Source of the DNA: Liolophura sinensis
Lineage: Eukaryota > Mollusca > Polyplacophora > Chitonida > Chitonidae
NCBI RefSeq assembly: GCF_032854445.1
Contig: NC_088302.1
Location: 16,611,338-16,675,337 of the forward strand
Length of the DNA stretch: 64,000 bases
Reading direction: 5' to 3'
The translations under genes were made by a program, and so were the position numbers. The notes beneath the pieces are model-generated. The model was not told the origin of the DNA. It made no database searches and saw only the letters and a list, made by a program, of their open reading frames with translations. Positions within the stretch are counted from its first letter, which is position 1. The number at the start of each line of letters is the position of its first letter. Below, piece by piece: positions 11,581-25,400 of the stretch.

Positions 11581-14500
11581 TTAAATTTGACACCTGCATA
11601 CCATTGTTATTTCTAAAGAGACCTCTTCCTGTCTCTACCATGTGCACTCTGCCTTAGTTTTCATTTTTACTTTCATTTTGGGGTGCATACATTGTAATTT
11701 CTAATAAAACACATTGTTACAGAATAAATACATCTATATTATTTCGCAAATATATTGTGTTATATTTGATTTTTTTTTTTTGTATTTTGTGGCAAATCAG
11801 TCAAGAAAAATGTGTTTATTAATAAGGTGCCAAGAGGCTGTTCCTCTAATCAAATATTTATATGAAAGCTGTTATGTTGGACCCCAAGATTTAAAGCTGG
11901 GAACACCTAACAAGTGTTGTGGTGAGAAAAATGTATCACAATGTGCTAGGTTGTAAATTACAAATTTTGATGTAAGTGAAAATTCACTTTGTGGAGTTGA
12001 ACCTACTGTGGTCATCTACATTTACAGACATAGTAAAGAAGGTTAACCATCTCCGCCTCATTGGGTTTGCTTGCTTTTAAATCAGCCTGTCAGAGGTTAA
12101 GGAAAATTATTGCTATGTTCCTGTTTGAGGATTGGTACAAGATATACCAGTGTTCATCAGTAAAAAAATGTATGACTTTAAGCCAGATCATAATTTTAGC
12201 CACAAGTTGATAAGTGCACTCATCCACAGGTTGAAAAGCTGTATTTAGATTTCCTGTAGCTTTAGAATTTGAAGAAGGGAAGGTGGTGTATGGTAAACCC
12301 GTCAAAATTGGGAGATATAAAAGTACCCTGTAAAAAAACAAAAATAAAAACAAACAAATCATCTCATTTAGTTTTGTCTAGATTCACAAATAGCATGCTT
12401 ATTTTTCCAGTGCAATGTCATTAAGAACTGGTACCCATTTTATAAAAAGCTTGTCACTAGAAAACTGGGTATAGGTTCAAATCGGTCCTAAGGCAGGGAA
12501 TTTGTGGATTCCCTCAGTCTTGCTGCTTGCTTGGTGTTGGTGACAATAAGCGGTCAGTGATGCTCACAAAGCCATTAATCCAGTCTAACATTCGTTGAAA
12601 ACCACTTATCTTTCACTAATATGAGCACACATCTGTGCATTATGTGTGGGGAAAGTTCATCAATAAGTTACCAAAGGTCAAGGGATTACCGCATGCACTT
12701 CAATTTCTTGATGGGTGTCACATCAAAGTATTAACATCAAGTTCACAAAATCAGTTTTATATGTATACATAAATATTTATAAACTTCTTATATATTTATA
12801 TTGAAACTTTGACTCATATTGGTATTGGCAGCCTTGTATTCCGGGATTCAGCTGAATTCTTACAAAGTGAATCTATAGGAATCATTTAGATTCTGGTAAA
12901 AATAAAAGTCTTGGACACTCAGAACACAGTAAAGACTATATCTACAGCCAGACAACTGATAGGCCAATGGCTTAAACTTTTGACAGCACTAATGCCTGGG
13001 ACCAGCATAATGGATGTTATGTATATTAGTCCCAGCTAATACGTAGGCTAAGAGGATGATATTTTAAAAATTCGCACAAAAAAACACCACCTGTAACTTT
13101 CAAAAAATAATTCAACACAGTTTTGTTAATAAGTTGTAGATTTGTTCACATTGTTCTTATCATTAACAAGTTTGTTTAATACTGAATTATGTGAGTGCCT
13201 TGTGCTTGAGAAGTTAGGCTGTGTTTGAGAAGCTGTTGTCCACAGTTATCGCCCCTGTTTCCTGAGACCCGAGGAAGGCGAGCGGTGTGTTTGAATTATC
13301 TGTGTTGACATTCTTCATGGTTGAGAAGTCATCAAGTGGTTGCTAATGTAAGCATTCGTATCTAAGGAGCTGGTTTAAGTTGTGATAATGTCGTGAAGTT
13401 CTGTTTTTTTTTTGACATAACCCTTAAAAAGTTCTTATTACTTGATGGTAAACTTTGAAGAATAACGTAACAACAACAACATACTTTATGAGTCCTTCGT
13501 GCTGTCAGGTTTGACTTCAGTGTCACGTCATTCATACTCCATAAAGAATTAAACGATATGGTTTGAATTTTGCTGTGCCAAACGAGTTAATGGGAGTATC
13601 TCAATTTTTGCTTTAAATGTTCCAAATGTATTTTGATTATTTCATGACTAACGGACTGCGTGCGTTTAATCTTGATACGATTAACTTCTGTAATAATTAT
13701 TACATGTAATATTTATGTCAAGATTCCAGGCACAAAGCGCCACGCCCATATGGACATATTTGGTGGGATTAATATATGATTATGTACATCATATAGTCAT
13801 CACTCTATAGGCCTATTGAAAATGTGAAAAGTACTGATGGTTGAGTGATCAGACTAGGTTACATGTAGGTTACATGCTTGTGTTCTCACAAGCACTGCTT
13901 AAGTGACAAGATGTAAGCATCCCCTAGCAGCCATTTGGCACGACCGAGTCCTAGAATGATGCAATTCTCTTGTAGTTCTCCGGCTACCTTGCACCTCAGA
14001 CTTTTGTTTCCTGCGAAAGCACAGACCTGAGTGCTATATTTTCGAAAGTAACATTGGTGATGAATTGTTGCCCCCTTATCAGACTGCCTGCCTGCCTCAA
14101 ACATCAACATACCACATTAAAAGCAACACTGAGCCTTGATTTGGTGTTAAGTTAATTTGTGCCGCAGTCCCTAATCTGCTCATACATTCCACAATAATTG
14201 ATCATGCAAGTGATGACTATGTAGGATATTTGCCCATTATTTGTTGATTTTGTGTTCCTTGCAGTTCACCCTCTTACGGTCTTAGGTTCACAGCTGTTAG
14301 GTGCAGGCAAACATAAAAATAAATGCTGTCTCTAGGAGTACAGATAGATGGTACAGAATCACAGTTGATTTGAAAATACCACTACCTCTACAACCAAAGT
14401 ATTTGTGGTGAAATGATCTTGTGTTGGATGTGCTACATTGTTACTTTATGAATTCCATTGCTGGTATTAAAAGTACTCTTACATAACAAGAAGTTATTTC

Positions 14501-17500
14501 CTCTCAAAGCCATTGCTGTGAGTGTCGAAACAACTCTTAATACCCATGAGGAGAAGGTGGTTTGCTAATGATCACCAACATTTTCCCAATTGGTGAATAA
14601 AACACCTCTGTCAGTATGATCCAACATAAACCCCACCTTAGAATTCACTTTTTTTCTTCTTCCTTTTCGAAAAAAAAAAATTAAAATATTTGTATGCATG
14701 GATAGGTCTACTCTGAATTACCTCCCCTGTCACATGACAGCATTATTATGATATGATGCGAGATTAGTTTTTTAAGCCATGAAGCTGTGAGAAGTGGAAT
14801 CTCTCAGATTGAGGTATGCCTGTGCCGTATATAGGTCTAGGTTATGTCACAACAACTATTTTCTAGCCAACAAAATTTGAGAAAACATGACATCAGCTAT
14901 TCAGTGGCAGAAATGTCTAGAGGTCTGAAATCAAGTCAATGATTGTATATTTTGATAGAAATGAGATTTTTGACAGAGTTTGCCAGAACTACCTGCTGTA
15001 CATGTAGCCTACAAACATGTACATGCATTTAATTAGCCTGTTTTCTAGGGGATTTAAATTTTCTCTGAATGGCTGAAACAATACATGATGTTTCTATTGT
15101 GCACTCCAAATGAGTTCAGAAAATTAAAATTGTTCTTCAAAAAGTTGATACATCTTCAACTAGCTTAGGCCACTTTAACTTTGAAATGCGCCATTAGCCA
15201 TTGATTATGACAGGTGCCATCTAACAACAGCTTACTCCTAAAAATGCTCTAGGGAAGTAATCAGTTGCGGTCCTATTGCACTATAAAATGTCTGAACAAG
15301 TAAGATTAGTTTTCAGCAGACTTGAGTGTATGTGTTGATCCTGTAATAGTAGTCCTGAATGTTGACTCAAGACTCTCCGCTTTCAGATTTTCGTGACACA
15401 AGCTAAAGACGAATTATTTTCTTAAATTTGCATTTAGGATAAGCCTACGGAAGGATTTGTTGAAGTGTCTGCATTAGTTTGTTCACTTATAAAATATTGT
15501 CAGGTGTTTTTGTGCCCGTAGGTATCTTTATGCACCTTGTGGATATGGTACAGATAAAATCGCACTTTGTCACACTGACTCCTTTTACATTCAGTACTTT
15601 TAATCAAGGGATCACAAATTTTACCCAAAGAATCACACATGAATCTATTACGCCTACTTAATGTTTGACTTGGTTTGTCTTGTCAGTAATTACTTCCAGG
15701 TGATGTTTGAAAACGAAGACACAATCACGTTCACGTATAAATGTTAATAAACGTTGTGACAAGGACATGTCAAAATGTAATGCGTAAAATGAAAAAGGAA
15801 AAAAAAAGGTGGGGGGGGTGGGGGTGCGCTAAACTGCTGATGAGGCACTGTGCATGTATAAAAAATACCTCATGTAGTGGAGTCAAATGGATTTTATCAT
15901 CAGTCATACATCGGTATTAACTGAAGCGTACCATGAACACAACAGATGACAGCCATATGGACCTGTCTATGATTTTTCTGAACCACGAATCCCCTGTCAG
16001 CTATATATTTGTGGATAACACATGGCACATACATATAGCAGTAATTGGATACCTTTTTCAAATTAATAAATCAGGTGTGTTCTGTTTTAGAGCAGAATTC
16101 TTTTGTCCCAAACCTCTGCTGTTCTCTGCTTATTATGTTCTCTTGTTACCAGTCACCATAGCAACGCGTCATTAGAACTTGCACAGGTAGCTGGTGGTCA
16201 AGGATAAATCTGTTACCATGGCAGCTGCATGTTGAACTTCAGATTTACTGGTCACTGTTAAGAAATGTATTACATCCAACTAGCCCATCATGTCAAAAGA
16301 CCACAGATTGGGACCACTGAGTGATGGTGTAAATCTGGATCATATTGATTTTGAAGTTAAAAGTTATCCTGCAGTTATGTTTACAGTGCATGAATCTTTC
16401 TTCCGGTGTCTGGATTATCATACATGTTAGCCTCTTCACAGCACTCTAGGCTCTTCACTGGGCTCTTGTGTAAAGTATGTAGAATCTAATTAAGGATAGG
16501 ATGATTAGTGCTGAGGCTAGGCACAGTATAACAGGTGTGGCTACAGACAAGTGACATACAGGTAAAAATGTCAGAATGGTGCAGGTAATCTCTGTGCAGG
16601 TAAAATGCTTTTGCATTATGAATGCTAAGGTATATGAGGTGTGTGTTCAGGAGAAGCATGTTACAGTTGCTACAATTTTTATTTAAATATTAAGAAAGTG
16701 ATTTATTGGCTTCTGAGTATTAAAAAATGCATTTGAAGAAACACTAGTCATATTTAATTGCATGATTTAAACATTTGTATACATGTATGTATTTTTTCAT
16801 ACATTTCATTTGAATATTAATGTTGTGTTCAGTGTTTGAAATGCATTTTAAGTGCATTTTAATTATGTTTATATTGTGCAAATTGTTAACTTTGCTGTTT
16901 TTAATTATTTTACATGATGGAATTGTGACCAATCACAATAATACATGTATTTTATTTATTTCTATTCCAGAATTAAATTTTGAAGTTATATATAATTTTT
17001 TTTCCAAACAAGAATATTGAAGATTTTAATATTTGAGTTGTAGTTGTTATATTTGCAACACTCGCATGTTTTAAACTATACTTACATGTATCTATAGTTT
17101 GTGTTAATCTGCACTGCCATTGATCTTTTCAACATGTTTATATGCATACAATATTTGGAGGTTAGGTATGAAATTAGAAAAGCTTTTGTGGGTGCACTGA
17201 TCTGCAAAATGGCTGCACAGGTAAACATTTTGGATGCACTGGCTAAAAAAGTGTGAGCATATATACGCACTCATGCACCTTTAATTTTGATCCTTGATTA
17301 ACATTTATTTACCTTACTTAGTACCTGCCCAGTTCAGGTGTGCATTTAGTGATAAGACCATTCCATACCTGTCCAAGTGTACAAGACATTAGGTATCTTA
17401 GTCTGGTCTTAGTCAAAAATCAATTAGACTTATTGATAGGGATTATTGATTCTACACACAGAGGACTTGTGGGTGGTTTCACATTAAAAACATGCTAATG

Positions 17501-19480
17501 CACATACCTGGTAGACCGTAAGTAGTTTTATAGGTTATAGTCATATGCATTTTCACACTGTGTAAGTTTGTGACTTTTTCGCAACTGGCAATGCTTTACC
17601 TGTAGGAGACTGATTGACATACATAAAGGTGAGTACAGATTTAGCTTTTCAATTTTTTCTTGCAATTATCTATATATATGAATGAAGACTATATTATTCT
17701 GCAGGGTAGTGTTCAATCAAATCAGTGTAAACATATTTGATATACTTGTAAGCAAATATGAGTATTTCAAATATACACCGTGATGATCGAATTTTGATAA
17801 TAAAAACATATTTTAGTCTCCATTCACTAAAACATTATACACGAACGTGAAGTTTGATAAATCGAAAGGTTTGATTTCATTTTACACTGCACATTTTATT
17901 AAATGGAGACAGTAGAGTAATAACTTGTTTTCTCCATAAAATTACATGTAATTTCAAAAGGAGTTATGGAGAAATGAGACACAGTAGGCTACATGTATGT
18001 TTTTAGGCTATGTCATTGCACATGTCACTGCATTGAACCAGTCATGTCATTATGGTGTAATCAGCACCCATGTGTGAGCTGAGACCACCCAGCCTAATGG
18101 ATGACAATTAGTCAAGCCTAATTAACTGTATTGTATACTTAGGCCCCTAAAAGGGTTACCTTACACCCTCAGTCTGCCATACTGGGACTCTAAAGATTAA
18201 ACTCTGCTCATTCACGTACCTGGCAGATACCTGTGATATACCTGCCCAACTACAGGTGTAGTGCCAACTCCCAGCCTTGTTATCCAGTTTGCTCCTGTCC
18301 TTAACTCGTTAACATAGTTAACAGCTGCGAAGCACAGTCTGAATTCCCACTAGGGGAATTCTATGAAGACAGCATGGGGCAATCACCTTGCCAGGGTGAG
18401 GAAATTTAATGGTGGTTTTTATCCTGAACATTCTGTACATGTGTCTACAAATGTATTTTTGCACATTTAACATTTAACAGCTCACATGGGGGGCTTGTTC
18501 ATGTTTAATAGTCTGCAGTTGTGAGCATGGATCTCTTCTACTTCAACATTTCAAGAAACATGTAGCAGGTCATTAACCTCTGTCCACCAGCATATGTAGG
18601 CTACACGTTACATTTTATTCAGTGTGTAATTACATGTGTTGCCAATAATTTATTTGAATATTCTGAAAAGTGGTAACAACATGTACATTGTACTTGGAGG
18701 CTTCTCAGGTAAATGTACGGTAGGTGGCACAGTAAGCATTTGCAGTCATTGGTAGAGTATGTGTTTACAATGTTTAATTTGTACATCATCATGAGATTAC
18801 AATAATTTTTACAGTATGTTTTCTTTATGTACACTTGTATCTATCCATAAGGCTGACCACCATCATATACATGTATAAAGTGAGAAATTCCTGAGTGTTA
18901 AACAACAATGGGTATATAATTCTGTGTACTTTGTGTTCATGTACGGAGAGAATGATGATCTATTTTATTATTAGATATGCAATAAATATATTCCTGGAAA
19001 AATTTTTGTATAGGTCATTTTCATGAATCTCCACAAAATGAATGTGTGAGTGATGTCTTCTGTAAAAACACATACTGTATTTCACCAACAGTTTCATATG
19101 TAAAAATGCACTTTCAGAAGGGCATATAGGCTTTAAAATGATATGTTTGATGTCAACACTTAAACTTTTGGTAATAAGGAATTAATGAAAATTCAGAAAA
19201 TCAGTCAGAATCAGTTAAAATGTGTCACTTTAAAAATGAAAAACTTCAAGTGAAATACATATACAGTCTGTGAGAATATTAATATCCTAAATGCAGTCTT
19301 CTCTTGTACATTGAATTACAGAGTTGGCAGTCCACCTGTGATGGTTGGAGCTTATGAGGTGTGCGTTCTGCTGAACCTAATGTTTGATACACCTTCTCAC
19401 AGTTCCTTGATGACAGCCCAGCCTGGCCAGCATGAACCTCCTGTCCTCTGAAGGATGCCAATCTGACCTCTGACCTCAGC
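11581..19480. other. Gene-poor intergenic region before the LAS2-like gene
   Basis: No coding exon, tRNA or rRNA is supported. The stretch is AT-rich with many ACATGTA words and short A, T and G runs (such as 15798-15826). Short open frames here show no splice-flanked structure or known motifs. Noncoding first exons of the gene at 19481 may lie here; a candidate acceptor is at 19295-19296. Confidence 0.55.
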
Positions 19481-22400
19481 ATGGAATCCTTCAGCAGCAG
19501 CTATCACCATAACAAAAGCATCAACGGGGCTCCACTGGGGCGTATCGTCATGATGGGACCCAAAATCCTTTACGGGAAACGTGAGTACTCCTCAGCGTCT
19601 GAAGCCCTCGAAGATTACATCTGTGAGTTTGAAGGCAGTGGGAGGAAACTGAAGTTCAGCTACTCACAGCGGAGTAAAAAAGATGTCCTTGACTTGCTGA
19701 CAACTGGGTTGTCTCCAAGTGTTTATGACGGCACTCGTCGGGTTAACGGGGTGTCTGAAGACGACACTAGAGGCTCTGTTCCACAAGATCCAAATCGTTC
19801 AGCGATGAGTCTTGGAAATAGACTGAGTCTGCGAGATCTTCAAAGCAGTAGTACGCTCACAGGCAATCTCAGCAGGCTAGACATTTCCCGAGCCAGCATT
19901 GAAGAGTCCTTTCGTAGGATGAAGGAAGTCGACGATGCATTTAAAGGTAAACTGTGTATATACATGGCATGTACATTTATATTTTTTTTCAACTGGTGTC
20001 ATTACTTTTGTTTCATCTGCAATTTTATGTGTGGCATTTCTTGGGCCGTTTTGACTGACATCTTGATAATTCGGAAATCACTGTGACCCAAAAACAAAAT
20101 TAAAATGAAAAAACAAAACAACATTGAAAGAGCAATGAAATGCACATGCAAGTAGCGTATATTTATTTTTTATGGACATAAAAACATGGGTAGTTATTAT
20201 CATCTGCATGTAGTTTGAATAAACTGAAACATGTTGAATGCATATGTTTAATTGTCATCAAGTGTGTTAATCACAAAACTGAGAGTAATTGAAATCGGAT
20301 CTTGAGTATCGTAAAAGGACCAACTGGGTTTGTATGAACTGAATTAAATGGATTTATCTCTAAACGCTGTCAATATGTGGGTCAGTTCTGAAGTAGTAAC
20401 ATAGTTCCCATGTTTTTGCAGTGGCTCACACATTGAACCAGTCCCATGATGTGTTGAGGAAGGTGGAAGAAGACAGGCTGTCTGACATAGGGGAATCCCC
20501 TTCCAGGTGTGACATGCGGTCTCTGGCCACCGAGAGTCTCATCAGTGTCAACCCCTACCCATTCAGCAATGGCGTCCCTGAGGTAACAGCTGTACCACAG
20601 AACCCAGAGCCTCAACGGAGAGGTCACATTTATTCCTACAGGACCCCACGGTCGCGTTCACATACAGTATCTGGGGTCAACTTTACTCAGGCCAACAACA
20701 AGTTTGTCGGTGAAACAAATGGTGCTTTTAAGAATGAGGCTGCTTTCGGGAGCACTAGTTATGGAGCCACACGTCCTCACAGTGGACAAGGGAGACAACT
20801 CTCTGCAGACAAACAGCTTTTTCCCACTTCCAGGTACAGAAGCAGATCGGCCTCACCTAATGTGGACAGAAGTAAGTATAACCCAAAGACAGGGAGTCGA
20901 CAGGCACCCAGCTGGCTGGAGGATCTGGATAGCTCACGAGACAGTCGGCTGAGTGCTGCTGAGAATCCGAGGGCGCCCTCTGGTGCCAGGAGGACCCCAA
21001 GCTGGATAGAGGATATTGTAGGGTCCACAGCATCATCGGTGACTGACATCAAACATGTGCCAGTGTCATCTGACAATCTGTCAGTCGGGTCAGGATGCTC
21101 CACAGTAAATGACTCAAAGAGCTCTAGCTCTTGCATGGCCCCAGTGCTTTATGTGTCTGACCTCAACATTGGGGCAGGGTCAGAGGTCAGGCAAGCTGAA
21201 AAGCGCAGGCCTGCCAGTGCTCAAATTCACACGTCTACGCCTTCAAAACCAAGGGGTGCTAGAAATGATGTTTCAGCAAAAATTGGTTTGGCGAATGGCC
21301 TTCCCGATCGATTTCGAATTCCTTCTGACTCCCTGGATGGAAAAACTGTCAGCTCAATTTCTTTCTCAAATGCTAGGCTAGCGAGGAGTTTAGACAACAC
21401 AACAGACTTGCGAGTTAACTGTGCTGAAAATGAGGACAGGATAGGCAAAATGCTGAAGGAGTTAGATGTGATCAAGACAAAGCTTAAGTCTTCCAGTGAG
21501 GACGCCACCAGTTGCCTAAGGGAGATAACTATAGATCAAAGAGCAGATAACTTCACAGAGACTCCAGAAATTTCCTCAAGCCAGGAGCCAGGCAAGGCTG
21601 ACCGTCGTTTGCTTGACAAGGACAGCCCAGCTGTTAGCTCCTACCTCCAGGGAAATGAGCAAGGTAAACATAGTAAAGTGTCAAATCAATACTAAACTCA
21701 ATAACTTGCAACCCATCAATATTAATGCAGGGAAGGTCATGTTAAAACAGGGAAGACATGTGAAACCTCTTGGGTGTACTCAGCAAACAAAATTATACAT
21801 GCACATGTTTGGAGCAGTGCCGATGGCAGATGATAATAGCATGAAGTGGGTAATAGTTTGCATTATAGAATCAGTGGTTTGGGTGGGAGGTAGATTGACT
21901 AGAATCATGTTGTCGATCTGTGTAAATACATGTACACCTGTCTGTCATGCTGGATGTAAGCAATTTTAAATCTGATTTGAATATTTCACGTTTTCTGGAG
22001 TATGCGTACATGTATATGGACATGGACTTATTCAGTTTCAATATTAAGACTCTTTTCTTATTTGATTTACAAATATGAACAGATCCATGCACAAGTACAG
22101 GACAAGCACTGACAATATGGTTTCTTTACCTTCCCTGCCTAACAGTATAACACAGATGATAGTATAAGGAGGAGTCTAAGTACAGCCAAACAGAAATTAA
22201 TTGACCATTGACCCTAATGAATGACATTTTTTCCCCTGGAAACCTAATTAACACCTACTTATTTTGCAGGTATTGTGTGTGTTCCTGTGTGATGTCTGTC
22301 AGGTGGCAGTTTGCAAACTTGCAGTTTGTTTGTCTGCATTGATGATATTTGTAGCAGGCAAATATTATTACAGCCTTTATTGATTATAACAACAGTTGTG

Positions 22401-25400
22401 AGATAATTTGAATGTGCATGTAAATAAAGTACTGGCCTGTGTCCTTAAAAAAAAACTTCATTCCCTGGGTCAGCATGACATGGTAAATGAAGGTTTTGTA
22501 TGATGGACAAATGGAATAGTGCGCCTATATTCATTTGCATTATCTCTCTTGACAAGTCATTTACAGTGAAAAATCACAAATAGAATACATGTATATATGG
22601 AGAAACATTTACAAGCGTACAGTTTTAAGCAACCATCAGGAAGATGAAATCAATAATGTTGACATGTAGTGTATACATGTGCCACTCTCAATGTTCGCTT
22701 TACATCACTGCCACCACTAGCAAATATTGAAGAGAAATCTTGAGCAACGCCTATGGCACTGGGGTCATGGTGGTGAGGCAGCAGGTGATGTCAGAAAACA
22801 CGAAAGCTCTGTTTCAAGCTGTTGCTTTTAGTAATGCTTTTTATACATTCATTCCCAGTACCGATATCTTAAATATGCACCACATGATTCCAGTCAACAC
22901 CTGCAACAATTTTATTGATGAATGCTGATAAAATAGTTCTGCACAAGGACACCAGTGATGAGGGTAAGCCTAAATTAGCCTACATGTATCACACTGGTTC
23001 CAAAGGTCAAGCTTGTCTGGTGGTGGCAGTAATGTAAAGCAAGCACAGAGAGCGGCACACGCATTGCAGGGAACATATAAATTAGAGTTACCGCCTAGGG
23101 TTGAGGTGTTCAAGCTAGATGATCAGCCAGAGACGACCAAGACTGGGTGGTCATCTGGCTTGACACCGAAACCAAAGGCGGTGACTGACTTACACAGTGG
23201 TTTCATTGTTTGGCAAGAGTCATTTGTTTCATGAAATTGCCAAAGTCGGATGAATTTTTCTAAAGGGTTATTAAAATTCACCTTAGTTACTATGTATGTA
23301 TGTGACGCTCATGTATAGGCTTGTAAAACTATGCATTTGACCAGGATATTAGTGATATTGATGTGGTCTTATATGAAGCTCTTAAGATGTTATCCATTAC
23401 ACATAGTGCAATGACAAAATACACCACATATGTTTACTGCATATTATCATTTATGTTCACATTAACCAGCTTGGTAAGTTTTTCGAACAGATGTACCCAA
23501 TAAGTTAACTTATGTTAGATTTAAAGAAGGATGCAAATTTCTGTGTTTATATAGCCTTCAATCAGTTTTTACCAGCAGAGCTTGACCTGTTGAGGGACTC
23601 AAGGTAAATGATATTTCTCAACAGGACAATTTCTCTGAACAGATACCCAAAAAATCCTCAGCAGTGTAGTGTGTACTGCTTTAAATAAATAACTTTCTGC
23701 AGATACATGAAACAACTCATTTAGAAGCTTTAATATATATTTTCTGATTATTGCAAATAACAAATTTGCTTAAAAAATAAATACAGTAGCTTGTAAAATT
23801 TAATCTGCTGTAATGTAAATGGAAACAGGTTTGTCTTTAGTTGTTTTGAATAGTTGGGACAAAGTACATTATTCTTGACGCGGTGGTCTTGTTGAAAAGT
23901 GTCAGTATCGAGAAAAGATAGAATGATGGTATGATGATGGCCTTACCTGGCTTCCATAGAAGGGTGTAACGTGATGACCTTTTTAGTGCTTATACTAGCA
24001 GTAGCAAACGAGGAATACCCAATAGCTCAGATGGCAGGGAGGTGGACTTCAGACATAGAGATCCGATTTCAAATCCCCATGAGTGAAGCAATCAATTGTT
24101 AAATGGAATCTGCGAAATTAGTATGTCACTTGAACACCTGGTATACATCACTTGAACACCTGGAATACATCACTTGAACACCCAGCACGTCACTTGAACG
24201 CCTGTCATCCGCTAGCTGACTGGAGATGCAGGATGAATGACCCACGACAAACAATGGAACCAGTGTGTAAAAAAAAACCTGGTCTCATGATATATGTATA
24301 TAACCAATATAATGTGAAAAATTTCCAAGCAAGCAATATTTAGCTTGGTACAAAGCAAATAAATAAATGTATGAACATTTCATCTAACTGGGGCCTCTGC
24401 AGGCTCATGGTTAACATGACTTAGGACCATCTCAACAATAAGATTCTTGTGTTCAAGTCCAGCTCAAGCTGGCCTCCTCTCTTGTCACCCCTGGGGATCT
24501 GCGCGTTTTCCTCCCACCATAATGCTAGTCGCTGTCATTCTATAAGTGAAATGTTCTAAATGTACAACATGAAATACAAATAAAATAAATCTAATAGTAC
24601 TTACTACATGTCTATGTCTTTTAGATCCACACATGTTGGCCGTGAGCCATGACCCCTGTTCCAGCCCATCATCCGGCGTGACAGATGAGATTCTCCAAGG
24701 GGACAGGCCCTGGGAGAGAGCTCCTGTGTCAGTGTGAGTGCTCAGCCTGCATTAACCACACCATGGTATTGGGGCTAGTCAGTTGAGAATAAAAGCCTTC
24801 TGCTCTTATGTCGTAAATTATTATACTTGTCCACGATATGGATGGGTTCAGTCTTAGACTCTCAGACAGGGAATCATTGAGATTCTTCTACCTGCAGTGT
24901 TCTTGGAACCTTGGTGGTTAACAGTGCTCAGGTGGTGGTTTTATAGATGTTTTTACAGGACATTTGTTAGACTCTGCTGGCATTCCACCATTATTTTTGA
25001 TCACACTAAGCTTGTTCAGCAGATGAAATGTGTGAGTCAGCATATTAAGAGAAAGTTTGTCAGTTAATTACCAAGGACTGGTGGTTTAATCTGAATCCTT
25101 GCTTTCCTCTGCCATTAAATGTTTTTCTTTAAAAAACAATCTATTAAATAAATATTATACATGCTGTGTACATGTATATTTAGCTTCAGTTGGCTGCTGT
25201 TTAGTGTATTTGGATGTTTGTGTTCAATGGCTGTGAAGCTGGCAAGAGTGTGTTGATGAAGTCATTATTTCCTCTTGTCTCTGCCCAGCTCCGTAAGCTG
25301 TACATGTATATCTTGAAAACTGTGATAAGTTTAGTGTGAAATAGTTCTGTAAATTTTAAAGCACTCTTCAAACAAACATGAAATATCCACAAATTAAAAA

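Noticed and set aside
20704..21508. Several overlapping open frames on both strands
   Set aside because: They are shadows of exon 2 of the LAS2-like gene in other frames.
23013..23234. Open frame of 73 codons in intron 2 of the LAS2-like gene, with a somewhat protein-like composition
   Set aside because: No flanking acceptor and donor in a matching phase, and no similarity I recognise. It could be an alternative exon, but evidence is too weak.
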